From contig NZ_CP197401.1 of NCBI RefSeq assembly GCF_052162025.1, positions 2,294,001 to 2,358,000 of the forward strand: DNA of 64,000 nt. The letters are read 5' to 3'. The stretch comes from Methylobacter sp015476545 (GTDB lineage: Bacteria > Pseudomonadota > Gammaproteobacteria > Methylococcales > Methylomonadaceae). Made by a program: the position numbers and the translations under genes. This document shows, in pieces, positions 52,110 to 60,996 of the stretch (its first letter is position 1; the number at the start of each line of letters is the position of its first letter). The notes below the pieces were generated by a model that saw only the letters and a program-made list of their open reading frames with translations, was not told where the DNA came from and did no database searches.

Positions 52110-53138
52110 ATGAAAAAAAAGATTATCCCTTTACTGCTTGCTGGTACAGCACTGGTTTCGATTTCAGCTTGCAATGAACAAAAAAGTACTGATGCCACAC
52201 CTGCCGCTCCCGTTGTTGACAAAGCAGATGCCGTTGCCGTCGTAAACGGAAAATATATCAGCAAAAAAACACTGGCAGACTTGGAAGGTGAAGTTGCCGA
52301 ACGTGCGCACGGGCAGACTTTCCCTAAAGATAAATTGATAGAAGAGTTAATCCAACGTGAGTTACTGGTTCAGGAAGCCGTGAAAAAAGGGCTTGATAAA
52401 TCGCCTGAAGTTGTAGAACGTCTTGAAACTCTAAAGAAATCATTGCTATCGCAAGCCGTTCTGCAGGATTACTTAAAAACCAATCCGGTCACCGAAGCCG
52501 AAGTAAAAGCTGAGTACGACAGCAAAGTTGCCGCTGAAAAAGGCAATGAATATAAAGCTCGCCATATTTTGGTCAAAACTGAAGCTGAAGCTAAAAAGCT
52601 GATTGAAAAATTAGACAAAGGCGCAAAATTTGACGAACTGGCAAACAAAAACTCTATAGATAAATCATCACAAGGCGGCGATTTGGGTTGGTTCACTGCT
52701 AATCAGATGGTGGCGCCTTTTTCTGAAGCGGTAGAAAAGTTGGAAAACGGCAAATACACTAAAACACCGGTACAGACACAGTTTGGCTGGCATGTTATTT
52801 TAAGAGAAGACTCACGTCCTGTAACGCCACCTCCTTTGGAAGCGGTAAAAGAACAGCTGACACCTTATCTGCAACGCAAAAAAGTCCAATCCATGATAGA
52901 AAACCTGCGTAAGCAGGCGCAAGTAGAAGTTCTGGTTCCGACAACAGAAGAAAAACCAAAAGCTGAAGGCGCTGAACCCGCCGCTCCTACTGGCGAGCCG
53001 GCAACTACAGAGCAGCCAGCTGCTCAACAACCAGCGGCTGAACCTGCAAAGCCAAGTGATGCCCCTGCTGAGAAGGCCACACCTGAAGCAGGCAAACCTG
53101 CAGAAGCGGAAAAACCGGCTACCACAGATAAAAAATAG
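52110..53138 (+). CDS. Parvulin-type peptidyl-prolyl isomerase lipoprotein
   Basis: A 342-residue lipoprotein (ISAC lipobox, cysteine near residue 21) with a SurA-like N-terminal helical part and a parvulin domain (YKARHILVKTEAEAKKLIEKL and SQGGDLGWFTANQMVAPFSEAVEKL near 145-235). The last 70 or so residues are almost only Pro, Ala, Glu, Thr and Lys, a disordered tail absent from most PpiC proteins. It probably helps fold outer-membrane or secreted proteins. Confidence 0.88.
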   Translation: MKKKIIPLLLAGTALVSISACNEQKSTDATPAAPVVDKADAVAVVNGKYISKKTLADLEGEVAERAHGQTFPKDKLIEELIQRELLVQEAVKKGLDKSPEVVERLETLKKSLLSQAVLQDYLKTNPVTEAEVKAEYDSKVAAEKGNEYKARHILVKTEAEAKKLIEKLDKGAKFDELANKNSIDKSSQGGDLGWFTANQMVAPFSEAVEKLENGKYTKTPVQTQFGWHVILREDSRPVTPPPLEAVKEQLTPYLQRKKVQSMIENLRKQAQVEVLVPTTEEKPKAEGAEPAAPTGEPATTEQPAAQQPAAEPAKPSDAPAEKATPEAGKPAEAEKPATTDKK

Positions 53139-53150
53139 CCTGCTTGTCTA

Positions 53151-53177
53151 AAAAGGGCGGTTTTTCCGCCCTTTTTT
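53151..53177. terminator. Rho-independent terminator between ppiC and recJ
   Basis: AAAAGGGCGG (53151-53160) and CCGCCCTTTT (53166-53175) form a 10-bp stem with loop TTTTT, followed by more T. It ends the bolA-ppiC transcript and, with the A-run on the other side, probably also the leftward recJ transcript, whose stop codon touches it. Confidence 0.9.
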
Positions 53178-54921
53178 ATGCTATTTTTTCCATATATTGC
53201 AAGATAAACTGGACGTTGCGATTCCCTCTGAATTCGTTGATATCCAATTTATAAGCTATCCTGCAAGACCTCAGGCCCAACCATTGTTCAGGATGATCCA
53301 CATAAAAAGCGATAGCATCAATTAACTGCTCGGTATCCGGCTTTCTCAGCACTAGTTTAAGATGGCGCTGTCCGACGATGCGGGATTGAATGACATCAAA
53401 AACCCCGTCAAACACTGGCTCCGGAAATTCCTGCCCCCAAGTGCCTGCGTTTTGCAATAAAGCGGCAAATTCAATCGTGATGTCACTTTCGGACAACTCG
53501 CCATCCGAATAAATCTTTAGCTCCAGATCAACATTCGCCAGACGCTTTCTCACCATTTCATCAAAGGCTAAAGCAAAAGGCGGATAATCGTGCATTTTCA
53601 AACTTAAACCGGCCGCCATGGCGTGACCGCCAAACTTGCTTAATAATTTGGGGTGCTCGGCGGCTATATCACTCAGCACATCACGTATATGAACGCCGGG
53701 AATAGAACGTGCGGAACCTTTTATTTCATCTTTGCCGGCCGAAGCAAAAGCGATAACAGGTCGATGCAATCTGTCCTTGATTCGCGAGGCTAAAATGCCA
53801 ATCACGCCCTGATGCCAGTCCGCATTAAACAGGCAAACTCCGGCAGGCAAATGATTTTCATCAAGGGTTTTCATTTCCCTCAATAAAGCAACCGCTTCCT
53901 TTTTCATTTGGCCTTCAATTTCCCGCCGATCATTATTAAGATCATCGAGTTGAAGTGCTATTTCCTTGGCATGAGCCGGATCTTCGCTTAACAGGCACTC
54001 AATGCCTAATGACATATCATCCATGCGCCCAGCCGCATTGAGTCTTGGCCCTAGTGAAAAACCAAGATCCGACGAACTGATTGATTGAGCTTTTTTGCCT
54101 GATACTTCAATCAGCGCATTCACTCCAGGATGCGCGCGCCCCGTGCGTATCCTTAATAATCCTTGATAAACCAGTATTCGGTTGACTCGGTCCAGCGGAA
54201 CCACATCGGCAACTGAACCTAGAGCCACATAATCAAGCAACTGAGCGAGATTAGGTTCCTGGATCTGATGCCTCTCGAACCAGTTTTGTTCTCTTAAACG
54301 GCTACGCAGTGCCATTAACACATAGAAGATTACCCCGACGCCTGCTAATGCACGACTCGGAAATTTATCGTCGGGTAAATTGGGATTGACGATGGCATCA
54401 GCAGCCGGAAGCTCATGCCCAGGCAAATGGTGATCCGTTACCAGAACCTTTAATCCAGAAGCCTTAGCCGCTTTAACACCGTCAATGCTTGATATGCCAT
54501 TATCAACGGTAATGATAATGTCGGGCTTTTGCTGTTTGACCAGTTCTACAATTTCCGGCGTCAATCCATAACCGTATTCAAACCGGTTGGGGACTATAAA
54601 TGAAACCGACTCTGCCCCCAGTAATTGCAGGCCTTTGACAGCCACTGCGCAACTGGTGGCGCCATCTGCATCGAAGTCGGCTATGACAGAAATTCTCAGC
54701 CCTTCATTAATCGCGTTGATTAGATGAGCAACCATATCCTCCATGCCAGATAACAACCACGGCGATGGCAATTTTGCCAGCGTTCTATCCAGATCAGCTT
54801 CCGATGTTAAGCCTCTGGCTAAATAAATACGTTCCAATATGGGATGAAGCTCGCCGAATTGTGGACGTTTTTTGCCTATGGGTCTGGCAACAATGGTTTT
54901 CTTTACGTTTGGATAATACAT
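53176..54921 (-). CDS. recJ: Single-stranded-DNA exonuclease RecJ
   Basis: A 581-residue 5'-3' exonuclease of recombination and repair. The DHH-type motifs are present: VIADFDADGATSCAVA near residue 83, ITVDNGISSIDGV, VTDHHLPGHELPAADAIVNPN, and later SKFGGHAMAAGLSL. Length is normal. It stands alone on the minus strand. Confidence 0.95.
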   Translation of the reverse strand: MYYPNVKKTIVARPIGKKRPQFGELHPILERIYLARGLTSEADLDRTLAKLPSPWLLSGMEDMVAHLINAINEGLRISVIADFDADGATSCAVAVKGLQLLGAESVSFIVPNRFEYGYGLTPEIVELVKQQKPDIIITVDNGISSIDGVKAAKASGLKVLVTDHHLPGHELPAADAIVNPNLPDDKFPSRALAGVGVIFYVLMALRSRLREQNWFERHQIQEPNLAQLLDYVALGSVADVVPLDRVNRILVYQGLLRIRTGRAHPGVNALIEVSGKKAQSISSSDLGFSLGPRLNAAGRMDDMSLGIECLLSEDPAHAKEIALQLDDLNNDRREIEGQMKKEAVALLREMKTLDENHLPAGVCLFNADWHQGVIGILASRIKDRLHRPVIAFASAGKDEIKGSARSIPGVHIRDVLSDIAAEHPKLLSKFGGHAMAAGLSLKMHDYPPFALAFDEMVRKRLANVDLELKIYSDGELSESDITIEFAALLQNAGTWGQEFPEPVFDGVFDVIQSRIVGQRHLKLVLRKPDTEQLIDAIAFYVDHPEQWLGLRSCRIAYKLDINEFRGNRNVQFILQYMEKIA

Positions 54922-55206
54922 GAGTTACAGCAATCAGCAGAGCTTGCGCTATAGCGTTTTAAAATATTTTTCTTAGGCGAGATAATTAAAATCAACGTTT
55001 TGTTGGCATTGTTATCGGTATTACCCGGGAAGCTCCTGTTTATCAGGAAGGCAGAAAGAGCTCATTATAATTGATTGAGGCAATAACATAGTCATCAATT
55101 CTTCTTAATTTCTTCATATTTTTGTCATTTCCAATACTTATTATTCATGAAGTCCGCTTATAGCATTGCGGCCAATTAAAATTCAGAAAATATACGGAAA
55201 ATAAGC
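54922..55206. promoter_or_regulatory. Divergent spacer between recJ and the PhoX-like gene
   Basis: 285 bp holding the promoters of the leftward recJ and rightward PhoX-like gene. The right part is AT-rich. I could not fix promoter boxes or a Pho box, and no hairpin with a T-run was seen. Confidence 0.45.
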
Positions 55207-56562
55207 ATGAATAAAATAATTCTAACATCCCTTCCCTTACTTGCGGCGGCAGGCGTTTTTCATCCAGTCATCAATTTCGCCGATGAAGTCAAAGGACCAA
55301 TGTCCTTCAAACCGATCAAGGGGTCTGCTTATAATGAACTCACCAATGATCCTGCTGTGTTGGATGAATCGACCTGGTTGATTCCAGAAGGATTCAAACA
55401 ATCCGTTATCTCTGATGAATCCAATTTAAACATTTATATTGATAACGATTGGCCTGACATGAATACGGTCAATGAGACTCAAAAACAAGCTGGGCGCTAT
55501 TTATACCGTACTCATGAAGTCCGTTCAGGCAATGACCAACGCAATGACGGGAGATTGGGCGGAGCAGTTTCCGTTATCGATTTAAAAACGGGCAAAGCCA
55601 AAGAATTGGCAGCTAGAGATTATTGGGAAGCCTTGGACGGTATTGTCTGGACACCGTGGCATACCATTCTGGTTGCTGAGGAAACAAACTCGGGCGGCTA
55701 TCCTGATCCCGATTATCCGCATGCTTCATCGGGACTGGTTTATGAAATCGAGCTGGACAAGGGTGACCCTACCAAAGCAAAAAAAGTCACAGCCCGCCCA
55801 TTGCTTGGTTCAATTGCTCATGAAGGGATTGAGACCGATGATGAAGGCAATGTCTATGTGATAGATGAAGACCGTGCACCAGGCGGATCTATTTACAAGT
55901 TCGTACCAAACACTTATGGCGATTTGAGCAGCGGCAAGTTATTTGCATTGCGGGTTAAAAATGGCGCCCAAATCGGCGAGGCGGAATGGGCAGAACTTAA
56001 CCTTGATCCAGCCACATTTGATGCGCAAGCGGCTGCAGAACAAATTGGGGCAACCAGTTACTGTCGTCCTGAAGATTTGGAGCGCATCGGCAAGGTTTTA
56101 TATGCGGCATTGACCTGCGAACCGCGAACCGGCGGCAAAGATGGTCCCGGCGCCGTATTATCTATCAGCCTGAATGAAGCGCCGATGGTCAACTACTTCG
56201 TTGAAGCCGGTGTCAATATTGCTGCAGAAAATTCAGCTTCCGGCGTAACCGGTCTTAAAAGCCCTGATAACTTGGCCAACGGTCCTGACGGAAAATTATG
56301 GATCGTGGAAGACAATGTACCCAGTGATATTTGGGTAGCAGAACCCGATAATGACGGCGATAGCCATGCGGATGGCGTGCATTTGTTTGCATCGATGAAA
56401 GATAAAGATGCGGAAGGAACCGGTATATATTTCGGTAAAAACCCACATAAACTATTCGTGAACGTCCAGCATTCGGGAACGGGCAATGACAAAACGATGG
56501 TGATCAGTGAAATCAGGAAAAATGATGAAAAGGATGAAAGCCACAGTGAGGACCGTGATTAA
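55207..56562 (+). CDS. DUF839/PhoX-like secreted protein
   Basis: A 451-residue exported protein with a signal peptide (LTSLPLLAAAGVF) and the beta-propeller-like repeats of the DUF839/PhoX group: YLYRTHEVRSGNDQRNDGRLGGAVSVIDL, WTPWHTILVAEETNSGG, IAHEGIETDDEGNVYVIDED, and YCRPEDLERIGKVLYAALT. Related PhoX enzymes are calcium- and iron-dependent alkaline phosphatases. The signal lacks a twin-arginine motif, unlike classical PhoX, so phosphatase activity is uncertain. Confidence 0.8.
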   Translation: MNKIILTSLPLLAAAGVFHPVINFADEVKGPMSFKPIKGSAYNELTNDPAVLDESTWLIPEGFKQSVISDESNLNIYIDNDWPDMNTVNETQKQAGRYLYRTHEVRSGNDQRNDGRLGGAVSVIDLKTGKAKELAARDYWEALDGIVWTPWHTILVAEETNSGGYPDPDYPHASSGLVYEIELDKGDPTKAKKVTARPLLGSIAHEGIETDDEGNVYVIDEDRAPGGSIYKFVPNTYGDLSSGKLFALRVKNGAQIGEAEWAELNLDPATFDAQAAAEQIGATSYCRPEDLERIGKVLYAALTCEPRTGGKDGPGAVLSISLNEAPMVNYFVEAGVNIAAENSASGVTGLKSPDNLANGPDGKLWIVEDNVPSDIWVAEPDNDGDSHADGVHLFASMKDKDAEGTGIYFGKNPHKLFVNVQHSGTGNDKTMVISEIRKNDEKDESHSEDRD

Positions 56563-56601
56563 TTCATCCAGTTAAATTGATGTCTACATAAATACAAGAC
56601 G

Positions 56602-56634
56602 AGCCGCAGCTTATTTAATTGTTGCGGCTTTTTA
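56602..56634 (+). terminator. Rho-independent terminator after the PhoX-like gene
   Basis: AGCCGCA (56602-56608) pairs with TGCGGCT (56623-56629) across a 14-nt loop and is followed by T-rich sequence, 40 bp past the stop of the PhoX-like gene. Confidence 0.8.
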
Positions 56635-56650
56635 TTATTCGCTTTTAGGC

Positions 56651-56705
56651 GACGCATCAGCGCATGAATCAAACAGAATAATCGAAGCTTCATAGCTGAT
56701 GCGTC
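56651..56705. repeat. Perfect 11-bp inverted repeat with 33-nt loop
   Basis: GACGCATCAGC (56651-56661) and GCTGATGCGTC (56695-56705) are exact complements, with a further ATGAA/TTCAT pairing inside. It lies between the PhoX-like terminator and the DUF2272 stop. No T-run follows on either strand. Confidence 0.5.
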
Positions 56706-56712
56706 CGCAAAC

Positions 56713-57465
56713 TTAAATATCCCTTTGCTCTATAACAATCTGCCAAGGCCGTTCAGCAATGGGCAATACGTAACCTTGGGCATCTAATTCTACATGAGTC
56801 AGGGAAACCGCATCGAGCACATTTCCTCCGATCAGATCCAACTCATTCGCTCGGCGTTCTACCACAATATCGCAATGATAAGGTCCGCGGCGCAATTGCG
56901 CGAACGCATTTACTTCATGCATGAATCCCTCCTCCCGAGGCGCGCAGAGCAAATCTCCTGGCTTGGGTGAGTAAAATTTTGCGTCCCGGGCAATAAAGCG
57001 GGCATTCCTGTCAGCCGACAGCGTATGCTCGATATAGTCCCAATGCAGTACAGTGGACGGCAGATCGCTTTCGGGCACGCCTGAACTGCGCGCCAACCAG
57101 ATGATGAAAGCGCCTGACCAGGGGCGCAGTTCACCTTCATAGCCTAATATCGGCAAAGATGAGGCAGTGTACCAGTATAAATACACGCGCGAGAAAAGCG
57201 GAGCCTGGGTTTCATGGCTGTTCACTTCTCCAGTCGAATAGGTCAGTACCGGCGGTTGATGAGTATAATCGACCACAGGTTGGCCAAATAGCATCCATTC
57301 CTGACGGGCCAGATAAATCATGCGTTCGCGTATGGTAGGTATGGCGAATGCCGGCTTGACGCCCTCTGCCGGCGTGATGCGTGGCGGTTGGTCGACGGCT
57401 ATTAACGTACAACCGATCTGCAAAAGGATCAATCCTAAACTTAAACCGAACAAGGATCTGGTCAC
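56713..57465 (-). CDS. DUF2272 family exported protein
   Basis: From GTG 57465 this is a 250-residue protein; the start overlaps the rtcA stop as GTGA and follows GAGGTGA. The N-terminal hydrophobic stretch (FGLSLGLILLQIGC) may be a signal or lipoprotein anchor, though the lipobox is poor. The core GELRPWSGAFIIWLARSSGVPES and a later GDLLCAPREEG fit DUF2272, which has an amidase/NlpC-like look. Function is unproved. Coupling to rtcA is unusual. Confidence 0.75.
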   Translation of the reverse strand: MTRSLFGLSLGLILLQIGCTLIAVDQPPRITPAEGVKPAFAIPTIRERMIYLARQEWMLFGQPVVDYTHQPPVLTYSTGEVNSHETQAPLFSRVYLYWYTASSLPILGYEGELRPWSGAFIIWLARSSGVPESDLPSTVLHWDYIEHTLSADRNARFIARDAKFYSPKPGDLLCAPREEGFMHEVNAFAQLRRGPYHCDIVVERRANELDLIGGNVLDAVSLTHVELDAQGYVLPIAERPWQIVIEQRDI

Positions 57466-58481
57466 ACGCTCACCTCGACCCGCCACTGTCTGCCCGGATC
57501 AATTTCAACTACATTAATCTCTACATTCATAAATTGCCGAATAACAGCAATATTAGTCCGGCTATGCTCGGATAAAGGACCGGTTACAAACGAACCGCCG
57601 GCTCCCAGGCTTAACGGTAAGAGGAGTTGGTCAGCGAGATAACAGCCGACAGGCGCACCTAAGGATTGATAATTTATCAATTCGTCAGCCGCCTTGTCAG
57701 CCACTTGTTCCGCGCTGATGCCGCGCTCTCCAATGCTTTCGACAACTTCTGTTATGTCAGAATAACGAACTTGGAGAGAAATAATATTGCCAGGGCCTGG
57801 CGATTCAACTGTTTCCAACGTTATGCTTTCTTCAGGCCAGTTCAGCCTTTTCAATAATTGTTTTTTCTCTCTGATCAGCACATGACCAGGTATTCTGGAT
57901 GCCATGCATTTTGCCTGACTATTGAGCAGTATTCCCTGATTTTCTAGTATGACTTTTTGAAAGTTTCGAGGAGGATTGATGGTTATTGTCCATTTTCCGC
58001 CTCCTGCCGGATAAAAGCCGTAGCGGTCGATCTTGGCATTAAACTTAGCGCCCATTTGTTCCAGAATCGGCAAAAAACTGTGTTGTATAAAATCAAAGCT
58101 GGGGGCCATTGGGTTATGTGTTCCTCCTTCCAGAACCAATCGTGAAGGCTTGCCAGTCAATAACAGCGCCGGCAGCACGGTTTGAAAAACCAACGTACTG
58201 CTGCCGGCAGTGCCGATAGCAAAATGATAGTCACCAGCCTCAATATTGCCAGGTATAAATTCAATTTCCTGAGAACCGACAAACGCACCATTAACCTGCG
58301 CATCGCATATCTCGGCCATGGCCTTAACGCTGGCTAAATGTTGGCGCATCAGCCCCGGTTTTTTTCTGCCTTGCCTGATATTTTTGATGCGCAGCGGTTT
58401 TCCCAGACTGGCAGCCAACGATAGTGATGTTCTCAGCATCTGGCCGCCACCCTCCCCACGTGCGCCATCTATATTAATCAT
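57462..58481 (-). CDS. rtcA: RNA 3'-terminal phosphate cyclase
   Basis: A 339-residue enzyme forming 2',3'-cyclic phosphate ends on RNA. DGARGEGGGQMLRTSLSLAASLGKPLRI opens it, RLVLEGGTHNPMAPSFDFI follows, and the adenylylated histidine probably lies in PLSEHSRTNIAVI near residue 310. Neither rtcB nor rtcR lies next to it. It overlaps the DUF2272 gene by four bases. Confidence 0.94.
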   Translation of the reverse strand: MINIDGARGEGGGQMLRTSLSLAASLGKPLRIKNIRQGRKKPGLMRQHLASVKAMAEICDAQVNGAFVGSQEIEFIPGNIEAGDYHFAIGTAGSSTLVFQTVLPALLLTGKPSRLVLEGGTHNPMAPSFDFIQHSFLPILEQMGAKFNAKIDRYGFYPAGGGKWTITINPPRNFQKVILENQGILLNSQAKCMASRIPGHVLIREKKQLLKRLNWPEESITLETVESPGPGNIISLQVRYSDITEVVESIGERGISAEQVADKAADELINYQSLGAPVGCYLADQLLLPLSLGAGGSFVTGPLSEHSRTNIAVIRQFMNVEINVVEIDPGRQWRVEVSV

Positions 58482-58812
58482 GATTGTACCTTTTAATAAT
58501 CCTGAAGTGTCTTGGCATTCATTTTTTTAAATATGTCTATGATATAATACCCTTAATTGAAACGTGCCAGCCTGTCATTTTGCCTCTGCCAAGGTAGTTA
58601 TTAAACCTTTATATCAAAATAAGACTTAATAAATGTTATATTTGATATATGTCTATGATATAAATAATCATAAATATAATCGCCTCCATGAATTGGACGT
58701 CTCTCTACGATGATAGATGGTGTATTAACAGCGCCACGCACACATACTGTCTAAACGGCAGATGCCGCACTCGATCAATTTTGCTCTGTAATCAAGTGTT
58801 GTTTATATGATG
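58482..58812. promoter_or_regulatory. AT-rich spacer with a perfect 17-bp direct repeat upstream of rtcA
   Basis: 331 bp with no gene. The 17-mer ATATGTCTATGATATAA occurs at 58531-58547 and 58647-58663, 116 bp apart, in very AT-rich sequence. This lies upstream of rtcA on the minus strand and downstream of transketolase. It may hold a pair of regulator sites or a duplication scar. No promoter was fixed. Confidence 0.5.
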
Positions 58813-60912
58813 CTAATCTCTTTGGCTACTCGCACTGCTGCTGTGTTTTTTAATTTGCTCCCTAGCGACAGCGGCAATGTTTTCCGGCGTAAAACCGAAA
58901 TGTTGAGCGACGACTTTCGCTGGTGCAGACAGACCGAAGTCATGCAGACAAAACCTGGCGCCCTCGCAACCGGTATAGCGCTCCCAACCGAAGCTGGATG
59001 CGGCTTCGACGGCGACCCGCGCCTTGATCCGTGGAGGCAGCACGCTGTCCCTATAAGCCTGGCTCTGAGCCTCGAACAGATCCCATGACGGCATGCTTAT
59101 CACTCGCGCCTTGATCCCTTCGGATTTCAGTTGCTCATAAGCCATAACGCAGAGACCGACCTCGCTGCCCGTCCCCAGCAACAGTACATCAGGCTGCTGA
59201 TCCTCGGCATCGGCAAGTACATAGGCGCCGCGGGCCACACCGCTGGCCGGCGCGTATTTCGAACGGTCCAGCGTCGGCACCGCTTGGCGCGTCAACACCA
59301 GACTGACAGGGCGATCCTTGATTGGCATAATGGCGCGCCACGCCTCGACCACTTCGTTCGCATCCGCCGGGCGTATCAGAATCATGCCCGGCATGGCGCG
59401 AAAAGAAGCGAGATGTTCGACAGGCTGATGAGTGGGCCCGTCCTCGCCCAGACTGATCGAATCATGCGTCCAGATATAGATCACGGGCAGTTCCATCATG
59501 GCGCAAAGCCGCACCGCAGCCCGGCAGTAGTCGGTAAAAATAAAGAAGCTCGCAGCAAAAGGCCGTAGTTTCGACTGGCTCAGCCCACTGGCGATGGCGC
59601 ACATGGCGTGCTCGCGCAGGCCAAAGTGTAAATTGCGGCCACTGTAATCGCCCCCCTGGCCCGGCGCCTGAAACTCGCCGGCCGGCTCAGCGCTCAAATG
59701 CGTCTTGGTAGACGGCGCAAGGTCTGCCGCGCCGCCCAGCAGCCATGGTATTTTTCCGGCTATCGCATTCAGCACTTTACCCGATGATTCGCGGGTAGCC
59801 ATGCCCTTCTCATCGGCCGGAAATTCAGGCAAGCCGCTATCCCAACCATCCGTCAACTCGCCCCGCTGCATCTGATCGACCTGTTCGGCAAGATCCGGAA
59901 AACGCTGGCGATAGGCTGCAAACTGCTCATTCCAGCCTAAGTGAGCCGCAGAACCGCGCCGGCCAAACTGATCCCGGAAGTGCGCCGGAACCTCGTCCGG
60001 CACGTAAAACTGCACATCCGGGTTCCAGCCGTAAGCCATTTTCGCCAGCCGAACTTCTTCATCGCCCAGCGGTTCGCCATGGGCTTCTTTCGTATCATGC
60101 TTGTGCGGCGCGCCATAGCCGATATGGCTGCGGACGATAATCAATGTAGGCGCATCATGCGTATTAAGAAATTTCTCGTAGCATTGGGTAAGCAGTTCAA
60201 GGTCATTGGCATCATCGATATGAGAGACATGCCAACCGTAGCCGGAAAAGCGCTCTGCCACATTTTCCGAAAAAGTCAGGTTGGTCGAACCTTCGATGGT
60301 GATATCGTTGTCATCGTAAATCCAGCAGAGATTGGAAAGCTTCAAGTGTCCAGCCAGGGACGCCGCCTCGGCGCAAACGCCCTCCATGATGTCGCCATCG
60401 CTGCACAGTGCATACACGTTGTAGTCAAACAGATCGTAACCGGGACGGTTGTAAGTGGCTGCCAGCCAGCATTCCGCGATCGCCATGCCGACACTGTTCG
60501 CAGCCCCCTGCCCGAGCGGCCCCGTGGTCGTCTCCACGCCGGAAGTCCAGCCGTACTCAGGGTGACCCGTGCAGCGGCTGTTGATCTGGCGGAACGTCTT
60601 GAGATCTTCAAGCGTCACTGCCAGCCGGTCAGATTCCTTATAACTGGGACTGGTCGCTTTGACGCCGCACAGATACAGCAGACTGTAGAGCAACGCTGAG
60701 GCATGACCGGCCGAGAGCACGAAACGGTCACGGTTCGGCCAATTGGGATCTTCCTGATCGTAGCGCAAGAAGCGCTGCCACAGGCAGTAAGCGGTCGGGG
60801 CCGCGCCCATGGGCGTCCCTGGATGGCCGGATTTCGCTTTCTGGACGGCATCGATGGAAAGCGTGCGCAGGGTATTGATGCAAAGCTGGTCAAGTTGGGC
60901 TGGATCGGTCAT
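58813..60912 (-). CDS. tkt: Transketolase
   Basis: A 699-residue thiamine-diphosphate enzyme of the pentose-phosphate and ribulose-monophosphate cycles. AKSGHPGTPMGAAPTAYCLW, GPLGQGAANSVGMAIAE, the TPP-binding CSDGDIMEGVCAEAASLAGH and WTHDSISLGEDGPTHQPVEHLASFR are conserved. A GGAGTGAA ribosome site precedes the ATG. The gene is GC-richer than those left of 58.5 kb. Confidence 0.95.
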   Translation of the reverse strand: MTDPAQLDQLCINTLRTLSIDAVQKAKSGHPGTPMGAAPTAYCLWQRFLRYDQEDPNWPNRDRFVLSAGHASALLYSLLYLCGVKATSPSYKESDRLAVTLEDLKTFRQINSRCTGHPEYGWTSGVETTTGPLGQGAANSVGMAIAECWLAATYNRPGYDLFDYNVYALCSDGDIMEGVCAEAASLAGHLKLSNLCWIYDDNDITIEGSTNLTFSENVAERFSGYGWHVSHIDDANDLELLTQCYEKFLNTHDAPTLIIVRSHIGYGAPHKHDTKEAHGEPLGDEEVRLAKMAYGWNPDVQFYVPDEVPAHFRDQFGRRGSAAHLGWNEQFAAYRQRFPDLAEQVDQMQRGELTDGWDSGLPEFPADEKGMATRESSGKVLNAIAGKIPWLLGGAADLAPSTKTHLSAEPAGEFQAPGQGGDYSGRNLHFGLREHAMCAIASGLSQSKLRPFAASFFIFTDYCRAAVRLCAMMELPVIYIWTHDSISLGEDGPTHQPVEHLASFRAMPGMILIRPADANEVVEAWRAIMPIKDRPVSLVLTRQAVPTLDRSKYAPASGVARGAYVLADAEDQQPDVLLLGTGSEVGLCVMAYEQLKSEGIKARVISMPSWDLFEAQSQAYRDSVLPPRIKARVAVEAASSFGWERYTGCEGARFCLHDFGLSAPAKVVAQHFGFTPENIAAVAREQIKKHSSSASSQRD

Positions 60913-60996
60913 AAATTCACTCCACTGATGAAGGACAATGCGTCAGCACGTTCATAAATAAAGCGCCCCCAAGCAGCTTCCTCCAAGAAATCGCTG

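Noticed and set aside
59941..60699. A 252-codon antisense frame over transketolase
   Set aside because: Shadow of the transketolase codons, no start signal and no recognisable family.
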